Assembly (NCBI GenBank): GCA_009741485.1
Contig: CM019236.1
Coordinates: 49,031,859-49,095,858 of the forward strand
Source: Malurus cyaneus samueli
Lineage: Eukaryota; Chordata; Aves; Passeriformes; Maluridae
Length of the DNA stretch: 64,000 bases
Direction of reading: 5' to 3'
Below the pieces are notes generated by a model. That model was given only the letters and a program-made list of their open reading frames with translations. It was not told where the DNA came from and did no database searches. This document shows, piece by piece, positions 53,103-62,645 of this stretch. The translations under genes were made by a program, and so were the position numbers. Numbering within the stretch: position 1 is the first letter of the stretch; every line of letters begins with the position of its first letter.

Positions 53103-53198
53103 AACGGTACTGTTCTTTTTCTGCAGACTTACCTTGTCCCCTTTCCCATCCTCACCCCACAGGCCCGTGACGGAGGGTTATCCCGGATCAGTGGAGTC
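53103..53198 (+). other. LINGO2: Splice acceptor region and 5'UTR stub of the LINGO2 coding exon
   Basis: A pyrimidine-rich tract runs up to the AG at 53161-53162 ('cctcaccccacag'), which would start the exon at 53163 and leave 36 nt of 5'UTR before the ATG. A second good acceptor, 'tgttctttttctgcag', ends at 53126, exactly 36 nt upstream. Both are consistent with the known family layout, in which 5'UTR exons are spliced to one exon holding the whole CDS. Bases before the ATG are 'ggagtc', giving a G at -3. The frame has no stop between either acceptor and the ATG, so only the upstream exon would close it. Which acceptor is used cannot be decided from the sequence. Confidence 0.7.
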
Positions 53199-55019
53199 AT
53201 GCGTCACACGGCTCTATCATGCTGGCAGCCATTCCTGGGTCTGGCTGTGCTGCTCGTCTTCACGAGCCCCACCATGGGCTGCCCGGCCCGCTGTGAATGC
53301 TCGGCACAGAACAAGTCTGTCAGCTGTCACCGAAGACGTCTGATGTCCATCCCAGAAGGCATTCCCATTGAGACCAAAATCTTGGACCTCAGCAAGAACC
53401 GACTGAAAAGCGTTAACCCTGAGGAATTCACATCGTACCCGTTGCTGGAGGAGATTGACCTCAGTGACAACATTGTCTCCAATGTGGAGCCTGGAGCCTT
53501 TAACAATCTCTTCAACTTGCGCTCCTTGAGGCTGAAAGGAAACCGTCTGAAGCTGGTCCCCCTTGGGGTGTTCACTGGGCTGTCAAACTTAACAAAGCTT
53601 GATATAAGTGAAAACAAGATTGTCATTTTGCTGGACTACATGTTTCAAGATCTGCATAACCTAAAATCCCTGGAGGTTGGGGACAATGACTTGGTGTATA
53701 TATCACACAGGGCCTTCAGTGGGCTGCTCAGCCTGGAGCAGCTCACCCTGGAGAGATGCAATCTCACAGCCGTACCAACAGAAGCTCTTTCTCACCTCCA
53801 CAACCTCATCAGTCTGCATTTGAAACAGCTCAACATTAATGCTTTGCCGGCATACGCCTTCAAAAGGCTGTTTCGCCTGAAAGACCTGCAGATAGAGGCC
53901 TGGCCCCTGCTGGACATGCTGCCCGCCAACAGCCTGTACGGCCTCAACCTTACTTCTCTCTCCATCACCAACACCAACCTGTCTGCGGTTCCTTACTCTG
54001 CTTTTAAGCACCTGGTTTACCTGACACATCTCAACCTGTCCTACAACCCCATCAGCACCATCGAAGCAGGCATGCTGTCAGACTTGGTGCGCCTGCAGGA
54101 GCTCCACATGGTGGGGGCCCAGCTGCGCACCATCGAACCGCATGCTTTCCAAGGGCTCCGATTCTTACGCGTGCTTAACGTGTCCCAAAACCTGCTAGAA
54201 ACCCTAGAAGAGAATGTATTCCATTCCTCCAAAAGCCTTGAGGTCCTCTGCATCAACAACAACCCTCTGGCCTGTGACTGCCGTCTCCTTTGGATTTTGC
54301 AGCGGCAGCCCACCTTGCAGTTTGGCGGTGAGCCGCCCATGTGTGCTGGCCCAGACAGCGTAAGAGAGAGGTCTTTCAGAGACTTTCACAGCACAGCTCT
54401 CTCCTTTTACTTCACCTGTAAGAAGCCCAAGATACAAGACAAGAAGCTGCAGTACCTGGTAGTAGAGGAAGGACAGACCGTACAGCTGATGTGCAATGCT
54501 GACGGGGACCCACAGCCCACCATCTCCTGGGTTACCCCGCGCCGGAGACTGATCACCACTAAATCGAACGGCAGAGCCACCGTGCTGGGAGATGGCACCC
54601 TGGAGATCCGATTTGCCCAAGACCAGGACACTGGGATCTATGTCTGCATTGCAAGTAATGCAGCTGGGAATGACACCTACTCGGCCTCCCTGACGGTAAA
54701 GGGGTTTACTTCAGACCGTTTCCTTTATGCCAACAGGACCCCTATGTATATGACAGACTCCAACGACACAAGTTCTAACGGAACAAATGCGAACAGCTAC
54801 TCTCTGGACCTTAAGACAATATTGGTGTCCACAGCTATGGGCTGTTTCACATTCCTTGGAGTGGTTTTATTTTGTTTCCTCCTTCTATTTGTCTGGAGCC
54901 GAGGGAAAGGCAAACACAAAACCAGCATTGACCTTGAATATGTCCCTCGCAAAAACAATGGTGCTGTGGTTGAAGGGGAAGTTTCTGGACCACGAAGGTT
55001 CAATATGAAAATGATTTGA
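53199..55019 (+). CDS. LINGO2: LINGO2, leucine-rich repeat and Ig-like domain transmembrane protein (606 aa, intronless CDS)
   Basis: A type I membrane glycoprotein of the neuronal LINGO family. Seen in the translation: signal peptide about 1-27; LRRNT cysteines C28, C32, C34, C43; about 12 leucine-rich repeats at about 58-345; LRRCT cysteines C359, C361, C382, C407; one Ig-like C2 domain at about 410-500 (C432, W444, C483); a membrane helix at about 541-565; and a 41-residue tail containing '[14 protein letters not shown]' and ending 'RRFNMKMI'. N-x-S/T sites occur at N38, N130, N188, N250, N260, N279, N327, N491, N512, N522 and N527. The 606-residue length equals that recalled for mammalian LINGO2, and the central LRR segment is nearly identical to it. 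The ATG at 53199 is chosen because '[17 protein letters not shown]' begins the family signal peptide. The frame stays open upstream to an ATG at 53088, but that lies beyond the splice acceptors. Known for the family: LINGO1 acts in the Nogo-receptor complex; the ligand of LINGO2 is less settled. A single coding exon is usual for the family. Identity is near certain; the orthologue is preferred over LINGO1, 3 or 4 by sequence. Confidence 0.97.
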   Translation: MRHTALSCWQPFLGLAVLLVFTSPTMGCPARCECSAQNKSVSCHRRRLMSIPEGIPIETKILDLSKNRLKSVNPEEFTSYPLLEEIDLSDNIVSNVEPGAFNNLFNLRSLRLKGNRLKLVPLGVFTGLSNLTKLDISENKIVILLDYMFQDLHNLKSLEVGDNDLVYISHRAFSGLLSLEQLTLERCNLTAVPTEALSHLHNLISLHLKQLNINALPAYAFKRLFRLKDLQIEAWPLLDMLPANSLYGLNLTSLSITNTNLSAVPYSAFKHLVYLTHLNLSYNPISTIEAGMLSDLVRLQELHMVGAQLRTIEPHAFQGLRFLRVLNVSQNLLETLEENVFHSSKSLEVLCINNNPLACDCRLLWILQRQPTLQFGGEPPMCAGPDSVRERSFRDFHSTALSFYFTCKKPKIQDKKLQYLVVEEGQTVQLMCNADGDPQPTISWVTPRRRLITTKSNGRATVLGDGTLEIRFAQDQDTGIYVCIASNAAGNDTYSASLTVKGFTSDRFLYANRTPMYMTDSNDTSSNGTNANSYSLDLKTILVSTAMGCFTFLGVVLFCFLLLFVWSRGKGKHKTSIDLEYVPRKNNGAVVEGEVSGPRRFNMKMI

Positions 55020-55973
55020 TGGTATTCTGCTAGCAGTGCTTTTTCTGTGGCATTAAAACCAATTAAAACAGCCTGGCATGTGGAATTGCTAGGCAGAAGC
55101 AGCTTAATGCAGCTGTCAGTGTATCAAAAGGTTATATGAAAATGGAAAGACTATTTGTGGTTATACAACAGAGCCTCCAGACCTTGAGGCAGATGTGTCA
55201 GGGCCTTTCATAGAACTGGGAAATTGTACTAACTGTTTGCATTGCAAATATTGGCATTCTGGGGATATCAGCAATGAACCACTGGCTCATGCTCATGGAC
55301 AATTGTTCAACATTTTCTACTGCTACAAAAGGAAAAAGAAAAAAACCTACCGTGTAGGATTTTTACTAAAGAAAAGTCACTTTTCTGAACCACACGTACA
55401 GTGAAATTTATCCATATATCTCATTTTGTGAAACTTTTGCATCCTCCCTTCTAGTTGGTTCTACACAAAAAAAAAAATTGGTATTCTTGTTTTTTGGGTT
55501 TTTTTTTGTGTTTGTTGTTGTATTTTTTTTTTTATCTAACATCTATTCCGGTACATTTGAAGCAATACAAAGAGAGGTTGTGCTTTTAGATATCCACCAA
55601 TACTGACCCAAGTGTGATGTACCATTTTTAATCGACCATAAAACCAAATAGTCTTGTAGTTACCAATTAAAATACATAATATTTTCTCCTCATGTAGAAG
55701 GCCAGAGTTGAATAGTTGAGAGCAAAATGGCTCAACTCTGTCAATCTACTCTTCATATAAATATAAGGCATGTTGCTGTTTGATACAGATGGGATTATTT
55801 AATATTACGTAATCACACTGGACCGTTTACTGTATATATGCCGGCTCCCAGGAAGGCAACCCACTAGTCAATGCTGGCATGGAGGAGTAGAGTTCTACTT
55901 GAAAAAGAGGAATCTTTTTGTTAGCACCTGATGTTTAATCAAGCTTACTGTTTAAAATGTTAAGTGTATGGGC

Positions 55974-55979
55974 AATAAA
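55974..55979 (+). other. LINGO2: Candidate poly(A) signal AATAAA, proximal
   Basis: A canonical hexamer lies 955 nt after the LINGO2 stop codon. The downstream sequence is only weakly T-rich, so use is plausible but unproven. Confidence 0.5.
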
Positions 55980-57107
55980 GCGCTATGCATTTCTAGCAAA
56001 CTCCTTGGGAAATCTGGTATTACTATTTAACAGAGAAATTAAGATACAACACTCTTGCTACTAGGAATGAACCTCCCAATGCAGTAAACTACAGCTTGTT
56101 ATAGCAATAAGTAGGGATTATAATACTAAAATAGTGTTTAACATAAGCCAAAAAGGCTACAAGCCTGCCAGATATAATGAACTCTAGCCACTGTCATTCT
56201 CTGTATATTTGTAGAAACACAGAGACGTCAAGAGCTAATTGTCCACGAACGATATACTTAGCTATTCTTGATGCCATTTTAATAACAATCTGGTTATGTT
56301 TCTTTCAGGGGCAGTATCTTAGAGCAAGAAGGGCGAGTTTTTCCAGATTTTAGAATCTTTTTTTTAATGAGAGAAGACAGAAGTGGTACATTAGTTCAGT
56401 ACAAGTAACCTTTTGTTTGTTTGCTTTATGCCTCCAAAGAAATCCTTAAGAGACTGAGAACTAAAATTTTATTCTTTCTCATTAATACCACAGTTTTTAT
56501 TTTTAAGTTCTCAGCAATTGCAAGATACAAAGTTGTTCAGACACCTCTGAATTTTCCAGCAATTATGAGCCATAGGTTTGCCATACATGGCAAATACCTT
56601 TTTTAAATGGTTGGCATAAGCTGGAATAAGGATGACAACGACTATATATGTGTTTAACCAAGATGAATAGGAGAATATTGTAAAACAGAATATTCAGATT
56701 AATGTAATTTAAGAGCCTGTGCTCAGTCTTAGTATTAGATTTCGGCACTTTGAAACCAAAGTCAGACTGACCTATAAAAGGATGTAGGTGCCTCTAAAAT
56801 TAGTATCCACATTTTTTGATAGAGATTTTCAAAGCAGGATAAAAATTTCCCACTCCTATCAAGGGAAATGTGTCAAAAGTTGTAAAATCCAGCTGCGCTC
56901 CCCAGATGTACCCGTAACTTAGCTGCAGGACTACACAGCAAGGCTACATAGTTTTGAGAATCTCTTCTTTTTTGTGGCTGATCTTTGGTTGCATCATTGT
57001 TTCATTTGGAGTTGCCAAACTGAGGAGGTTTTAAGGGTTCTTAGAATTTTCTTCACTTAAGTTTAGAGTTCACTTTAAGTTTAGAGTTGGGTTTTCTTCC
57101 TTGTTTG

Positions 57108-57135
57108 TTTTTTTTTTTTTTTTTTGGGGGGGGGG
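57108..57135. repeat. T18-G10 homopolymer junction
   Basis: Eighteen T followed directly by ten G, within the presumed 3'UTR or its downstream flank. Such tracts are prone to length errors. Confidence 0.9.
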
Positions 57136-57571
57136 AGTGGCTCTGAACTAGATAGTTGGAGATTGTGGACATGCTTTGGGTATGAATACTCTTTGTTCTA
57201 TGACATTTGTAGAACATTAATATAATGGAATAACCCCTGACTAAATTCTAACACCAGGGAAACTATTTTTGTTGATGTAATAACCACTGCACTGAAGTCC
57301 CCAAAAACATCTCTTACTTATACCTATTATGGATTGTGCGGTTATAGAACAAAACTAGACACTTCGGAGATAAAAACGCAATTCCATAAGTTTAACTGAA
57401 CTGTCCCTTGAAGACATTTGCATGTGCCTTTCCCTTGTAATTGTCTTTTTTTCAACTAGTAATCTATTGCCCCTGCAGTCATTTCATGTTAAATGTTAAA
57501 ATCAATGTTAGAAGTGAAAATTCTCTTGAGTTCTAGACATTTACAGCCGATTTCTTCACATTAAATGACAC

Positions 57572-57577
57572 AATAAA
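57572..57577 (+). other. LINGO2: Candidate poly(A) signal AATAAA, distal
   Basis: A canonical hexamer inside an A-rich stretch, about 2.55 kb after the stop. It would give a longer 3'UTR isoform. The A-rich context can also prime oligo-dT falsely, so RNA data must be read with care. Confidence 0.35.
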
Positions 57578-57600
57578 AAAAAGATCTCGAAAAACAGCAC

Positions 57601-58589
57601 CATAGAAAAAATGTACATTTAGGATTAATTATGAGTTGCTGTATTCCCCTATTCCCTTAGAATGACTCTAAGAAGTGATTGCTTTGTTAGTGCACTGCAA
57701 GGATTTGTGAGCAGAAATGTGCTTAGTTATCTATGTGAAATGTGTGCTGGTGATTGAAATCACCACTTGCTGTTGCTGAGCACCACCTTGCAGAGCTGTC
57801 AGCATTCTGTGTATCGCCTTGAGTTCAGTCAGTATTTGGTTTTTCAGAATCAGTGTTTGTTCCCTTGCCTCTAGCAATGTTCTACTTTTTGCAGCCTACT
57901 TATTTCAGCATGGACTTGACGAGGCATATGGCACCTCTTAACAGAAGTGAGGACAGCAAGACTCAGAGACACTTTTTGTCTTGCTTCACATAATCTTCTT
58001 ATGTATTCGTGGGGCACATATTAACTGTGGCTCTTTGGGGTGAATAAGGAGTACAGTGTCAAGGTCAGACCTAGACAAGCACCTTTTTGGCATTTCTTTT
58101 AAGAACAGTGGCTGAATGCCTGCCCTGCCTCTTGAAGGAGTCACTTCTCTTCTAGAGATTGAGGAGACACACTACAGTTTATTTTACTGCAGGGGAGATA
58201 AAGGACTGGGATATGAGGAGGCATCTGACGCATATGGCTCACCTATCATATTCAGAAGCAGGGGGATAGAGCATACCTGGCACTAAAAGAGGAATCAAAG
58301 GTTTTAACCTACCTCTGGCCTGTATACCAGCTGGTCCCCTGCTGACACTGCATTTACCTGGCAGTCAGTGCAACAAAACTCTGAGGAGCAGCTCTTGTTC
58401 TGCAGAAAAGGAGAAACCTGGAAATGTCAGAACCAGCACAGCAACTTGAGAAAACAGGTACCAGAATATCCTTGTCAATAACTCCTATAAGAGCAATGCC
58501 TGAGCCTCCTGCAAACATGTTTTAAAGTACAGTTGCACAGATCAGTATGAAGATCAGAACAGATGAATATAAAGTATTTATGGAATGAC
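57601..58589. other. Downstream flank of LINGO2, no gene seen
   Basis: Unique sequence between the distal poly(A) candidate and a CR1 element. No ORF or repeat recognised. Confidence 0.5.
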
Positions 58590-59628
58590 AGTGAATCACT
58601 GAATCATTTAGGTTGGAAAAGACCTTCAAGATCATCAAATCCAACCTTTGACTGATCACCACCTTGACAACTGAACTATAACAGAGTGCTACACCCAGTC
58701 ATTTACTGATCACCTGCACAGATAGTGACTCCACCGCCTGCCTGGGCAGTCCATTCTGATGCTTAACCACCCTATCAGTGAAGAAATTCTTCCTGATGTC
58801 CAACCTGAACGTCCTCTGGTGCAGCCTGGGGCTACACCCTCTACTTCTGCCACTGGTTGTCCAGGAGAAGGGGCTGAGAAAGGGCTACAGCCTCCTTTCA
58901 GGCAGTTATGGAGAGTGATAAGGTCTCCCGTGAGACTCCTTTTCTCCAGATTAAACATCCCCAGTTTTCTCAGCTGCTCTTCATAGGGCTTAGTCTATAC
59001 ACTCTCCACCAGTTGTGTTGCCATTCTCTGGGCACGCTCCTGCAACACAGCGTATTTCCTGACTTGAGGGACCCACAACAGGACTCGAGGTGTGGCCTCA
59101 CCAGTGCCAAGTACAGCAGGACAACCACAACACTGGTCCCACTGGCCACACCATTGCCATTGGCCTTCTTGGCCACCAGGGCACACCCTGGCTCATGGTC
59201 AGCTGCTATTGAGCAGCACACCCTGGTCCTTTTCTGCTGGGCCATTTTCCAGACACTCTGCCGCCAGCTTACATGGAGTTGTTGTGGCCAAAGTGCAGGA
59301 CCCAGCAGTTGGCCTTGTTGACCCTCATACCACTGGCCCATTTATCCAGTCTGTCCAGATCCCTCTGCAGAGCCTTCCTGACCTCCAGCAGATAAACATT
59401 CCCACCCAACTTGGTGTCGCTTGCAAACTGACTGAGGGTGCACTGCAGGTCATTGGTAAAGATATTAAACAGGATTTGACCCAATCCTGGGCCCTGGAAA
59501 TACTGCTGGTGACCAGACCCCAACTGGTTGTGGCACCATTCACCTCTCTCTGGGCCTGGCCCCCAGTCCATTTTTCCAATGATAAACTTTCCATAAGTGA
59601 GCTCAAGAGAGCATTGAAGCAATGTGTA
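58590..59628 (-). mobile_element. CR1 LINE fragment with reverse-transcriptase remnant, antisense
   Basis: The CR1 3' end is at the left ('aatcatttaggttggaaaag', 'accttcaagatcatcaaatc'), followed by the reversed 3'UTR ('gaagaaattcttcctgatgt', 'caggcagttatggagagtga', 'ccttcttggccaccagggca'). It then runs into the reverse-transcriptase C-terminus. The minus-strand frame at 59269-59622 encodes 'LFNIFTNDL', 'FASDTKLGG' and '[14 protein letters not shown]'. The catalytic FADD motif has become FASD. Slightly over 1 kb, and the least decayed CR1 here, but no longer functional. Confidence 0.94.
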
Positions 59629-60441
59629 CAGAAAAAAAGTTTTCTCAATGATTGAAGAATGGACTAAAAACTTAACAGCACCTCACCTCAGTCTTATTTT
59701 TAATTTTGAGCTGGTTCTCTCTTCTTTTTTTTTTTTTTTTTTAATCCCTTCTTCTTGAACTTTGCATCGTTTCTTTTTCAGAAAGGCTTTGTCCGCAAAA
59801 AATGTTACTTCAGTTAGATTCAGACTGGAAGGCTGCTTTTACCTTCTGTACCCACCTTGTTATCCATCCACACACATTTCTAGTGCCAGCAGGGGCAGAG
59901 CTCCAGATAAAACTGAACACGAGGCTTTAAGGCTGCTAGAGAACTGCTGATGTCACTGGATATTTTTTAACTAAGCATTTTTTAGGTTAACTGCACTGTC
60001 ACATTGCCATTCAAGGTTTACTTTATTTACATGAATGATAGCTGTCTTTTCTTTCCTTATTTCCTTAATCGTGATATTGCAACCCCTATGACAACAACAA
60101 TTAGAACACCATGAAGCAAATTAAGAAATATTACACATTACATCCTCAGCATGACAAATTGTGATTTAGGCAGATGAGACATAGTAAGAAGTCAGTGTTC
60201 ATAAGTAATAGCAAATCGTATCTAAGCCGTGTAACAGAAAAAAAGCTGGCAAGGAGATAATTGAGGTATGTAGGTTGTGTTTTAGCCAAATCACATCAAA
60301 GATGTGAAACAGACTTTCCTACATCATGCCTAAATATCTGGTTTTGATCTTAGACTTTTCCAGAAAAACTTGCAGCATGTGTGAATGCCAGAAATCTGCA
60401 TTTAAGCCATGAAAGCACAGAGTTGGTTGGAAATCCAGTAG
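59629..60441. other. Unique flank, no gene seen
   Basis: Contains a poly-T of 18 at 59725-59742. The ORFs are short and unrecognised. Confidence 0.5.
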
Positions 60442-60998
60442 AGCAAGCACCTTCTGGCTGCCCAAGGACAGCAGCAGCTTCCAGCAAAGATAGACAATAA
60501 CTGCAGTCATGCAGTTACTTTGCCTCATCCTCTACTGCATCCTGTGAAAATATAGTCCATTTGCCAGTAGTAAAATGGTCAATCCTTACCCATTTTTCTT
60601 CAAAGAAGGCAATGATTGTATGATAAACTACAGTCTGTTCCACCTCCATTCACAGCAGTGAAACATCCAGCAAGAAGTGAGGAAGCACAAGCATCTTCTG
60701 ACCAGTCTGATAACTATCTTTTTTCCATTGAATGGTCCTAGCCTGTCTGGGGCTGGCATGATGGCTGCTTTGTCCATTCCCATCCTCTCAGATCACCGTG
60801 GAACAGCAGGGAAAAAAATATGGTCATGTTGTTCCTCCTCACTGCACTGTAACTCTCATTTTCTCAGATAGAATAAACAGCACAGCAGTATTTTCTTAGA
60901 AATCTCCATCTGCTGCAGTTGCATGGTTCTGCCATAAAAAAAGTGGGAAAACACTAGATACATGCTGTCTGACTTTCTTTCAGTATCCTATGTGATAT
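60442..60998. repeat. Triplicated segment, copy 1
   Basis: It starts 'agcaagcaccttctggctgc' and ends '...tatcctatgtgata'. From about 60591 on it is nearly identical to copy 3, with only about two single-base length differences over roughly 400 nt. It breaks off abruptly where copy 2 begins again with the same starting words. Confidence 0.85.
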
Positions 60999-61861
60999 AG
61001 CAAGCACCTTCTGGCTGCCGCGACAACGGAACACGCAGCCAGCTCTCCAGCCCAAAGATAGACCACATTAACTGCTCAGTCATGCAGTTAACTTTGCCCT
61101 CATCCTCTACTCGATCCTGTTTGAAATTATAAGTCCATTTCCAGTATCAAAGGTTGGTCATTCCTTACCAACTTTCCTTCAAAGAAGGCAATGATTGTAT
61201 ACATAAACTACCAGTCTGTTCAAACACTCCATTCACAGCAGTTCGATGAAACACTCCATGCCAAATAAGTGAGGAAGCACAAGCATCTTCTGACCAGTCG
61301 AAAACTATCTTTTTCCATTGAATAGGTCCTAGCCTGTCTGGCGGGCCCATGATGCTGCTTTGTCCATTCCATCCTCTCAGATAACACCGAAGTGAACAGC
61401 AGGGGAAAAAAATATTGGTCATGTTGTTCCTCCTCACTTGCCACCTGTAACTCTCATTTTCTCAGATAGAATAAACAGCCACAGCAGTATTTCTCTAGAA
61501 ATCTCCATCTGCTGCAGTTGCATGGTTCTGCCATAAAAAAAGTGGGGAAAACACTAGATACATGCTGTCTGACTTTTCTCACATATCACTATGTGATGAT
61601 TGCTCTTTGTGCTAAAAAAAAATAAAAAAAAATAAAAAAATAAAAAAAAAAAAAAAAAAAAAAAACCACAGAAAAGAGCTAAAAACTCTCAGCCAGTAAT
61701 TTTAAAACTAAATTGTGTCTGAAGGAGTTGAAAAGAGTCTTTGGAAGTCAAAGGGCCTGATTGTTGGGAGAATCTTCTCAAGAAATGAATGAGATTTTTC
61801 GAGTTAGCCAAGAGATTTTTATGCCCTGTCTTATTATCTGTAATAAGAATTAAAACTCAAT
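60999..61861. repeat. Triplicated segment, copy 2 (indel-rich) ending at an N gap
   Basis: It restarts with 'agcaagcaccttctggctgc' and follows copy 1, then continues into the sequence that follows copy 3 (an (AAAAT)-rich tract, 'ccacagaaaagagctaaaaa', 'gagatttttcgagttagcca'). Numerous one-base insertions ('gatagaccacattaactgct', 'aataggtcctagcctgtctgg') mark it as an unpolished long-read fill. Confidence 0.8.
61614..61665. repeat. A-rich (A7-9 T)n tract in copy 2
   Basis: Runs of A separated by single T. The homologous tract in copy 3 is at 62393-62444. This low-complexity tract may be the reason the assembly broke here. Confidence 0.85.
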
Positions 61862-61886
61862 NNNNNNNNNNNNNNNNNNNNNNNNN
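61862..61886. other. Assembly gap (25 N)
   Basis: Exactly 25 N, a fixed-size placeholder rather than a measured gap, flanked on the right by noisy A/G-rich sequence up to about 61935. Confidence 1.
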
Positions 61887-61935
61887 AAAAAAAAAAAAAA
61901 AAAGGGAGAAAGAAAAAAAAAAGAAATTTTTTTTA

Positions 61936-62645
61936 AAAGTAGAATGGGTCCCAAATCCCCCCTTACCATTTTTTCTTCAAAGAAGCAATGATTGTATGAT
62001 AAACTACAGTCTGTTCCACCTCCATTCACAGCAGTGAAACATCCAGCAAGAAGTGAGGAAGCACAAGCATCTTCTGACCAGTCTGATAACTATCTTTTTC
62101 CATTGAATGGTCCTAGCCTGTCTGGGGCTGGCATGATGGCTGCTTTGTCCATTCCCATCCTCTCAGATCACCGTGGAACAGCAGGGAAAAAAATATGGTC
62201 ATGTTGTTCCTCCTCACTGCACTGTAACTCTCATTTTCTCAGATAGAATAAACAGCACAGCAGTATTTTCTTAGAAATCTCCATCTGCTGCAGTTGCATG
62301 GTTCTGCCATAAAAAAAGTGGGAAAACACTAGATACATGCTGTCTGACTTTCTTTCAGTATCCTATGTGATTGATGATTTGCTCTTTGTGCTAAAAAAAA
62401 TAAAAAAAAATAAAAAAAAATAAAAAAAAAAAAAATAAAAAAATAACCACAGAAAAGAGCTAAAAAGCTCTCAGCCAGTAATTTTTAAAACTAAATTGTG
62501 TCTGAAGAGTTGAAGGAAGTCTTTGGAAAAGTCAAAGGGCCTGATTGTTGGAGAATATCTCAAGAAATGAATGAGATTTTTCGAGTTAGCCAAGAGATTT
62601 TTATGCCCTGTTCTTATTATCTGTAATAAGAATTAAAAACTCAAT
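61936..62645. repeat. Triplicated segment, copy 3
   Basis: It resumes at sequence equivalent to 60572 of copy 1, matches it nearly exactly to 'tatcctatgtga', and then matches the tail of copy 2 to 'aagaattaaaaactcaat'. Joining copy 1 to the tail of copy 3 gives one continuous locus, so this probably represents the true sequence. Confidence 0.85.

Larger units (their letters stand above)
55020..57600 (+). other. LINGO2: LINGO2 3'UTR (end uncertain)
   Basis: AT-rich non-coding sequence follows the TGA stop at 55017-55019. There is an AATAAA at 55974-55979 and another at 57572-57577; ATTAAA variants occur near 55051, 55061 and 55665. T-rich tracts lie at 55483-55540 and 57108-57125. The first AATAAA would give a 3'UTR of about 1.0 kb, the second about 2.6 kb. 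Neither is followed by a strong GU-rich element, so the true end is unknown. No recognisable transposon is inside. Short ORFs here look random. Confidence 0.55.

Noticed and set aside
53327..55003. Several minus-strand and alternate-frame ORFs within the LINGO2 exon (up to 138 codons)
   Set aside because: Shadows of the conserved LINGO2 frame, caused by its higher GC content and codon bias.
59092..59655. 187-codon plus-strand frame
   Set aside because: It is the antisense of a CR1 element. The recognisable reverse-transcriptase residues are on the minus strand.
60677..62246. Identical short peptide frame appearing twice (60677 and 61992)
   Set aside because: It results from the assembly triplication, not from a duplicated gene.
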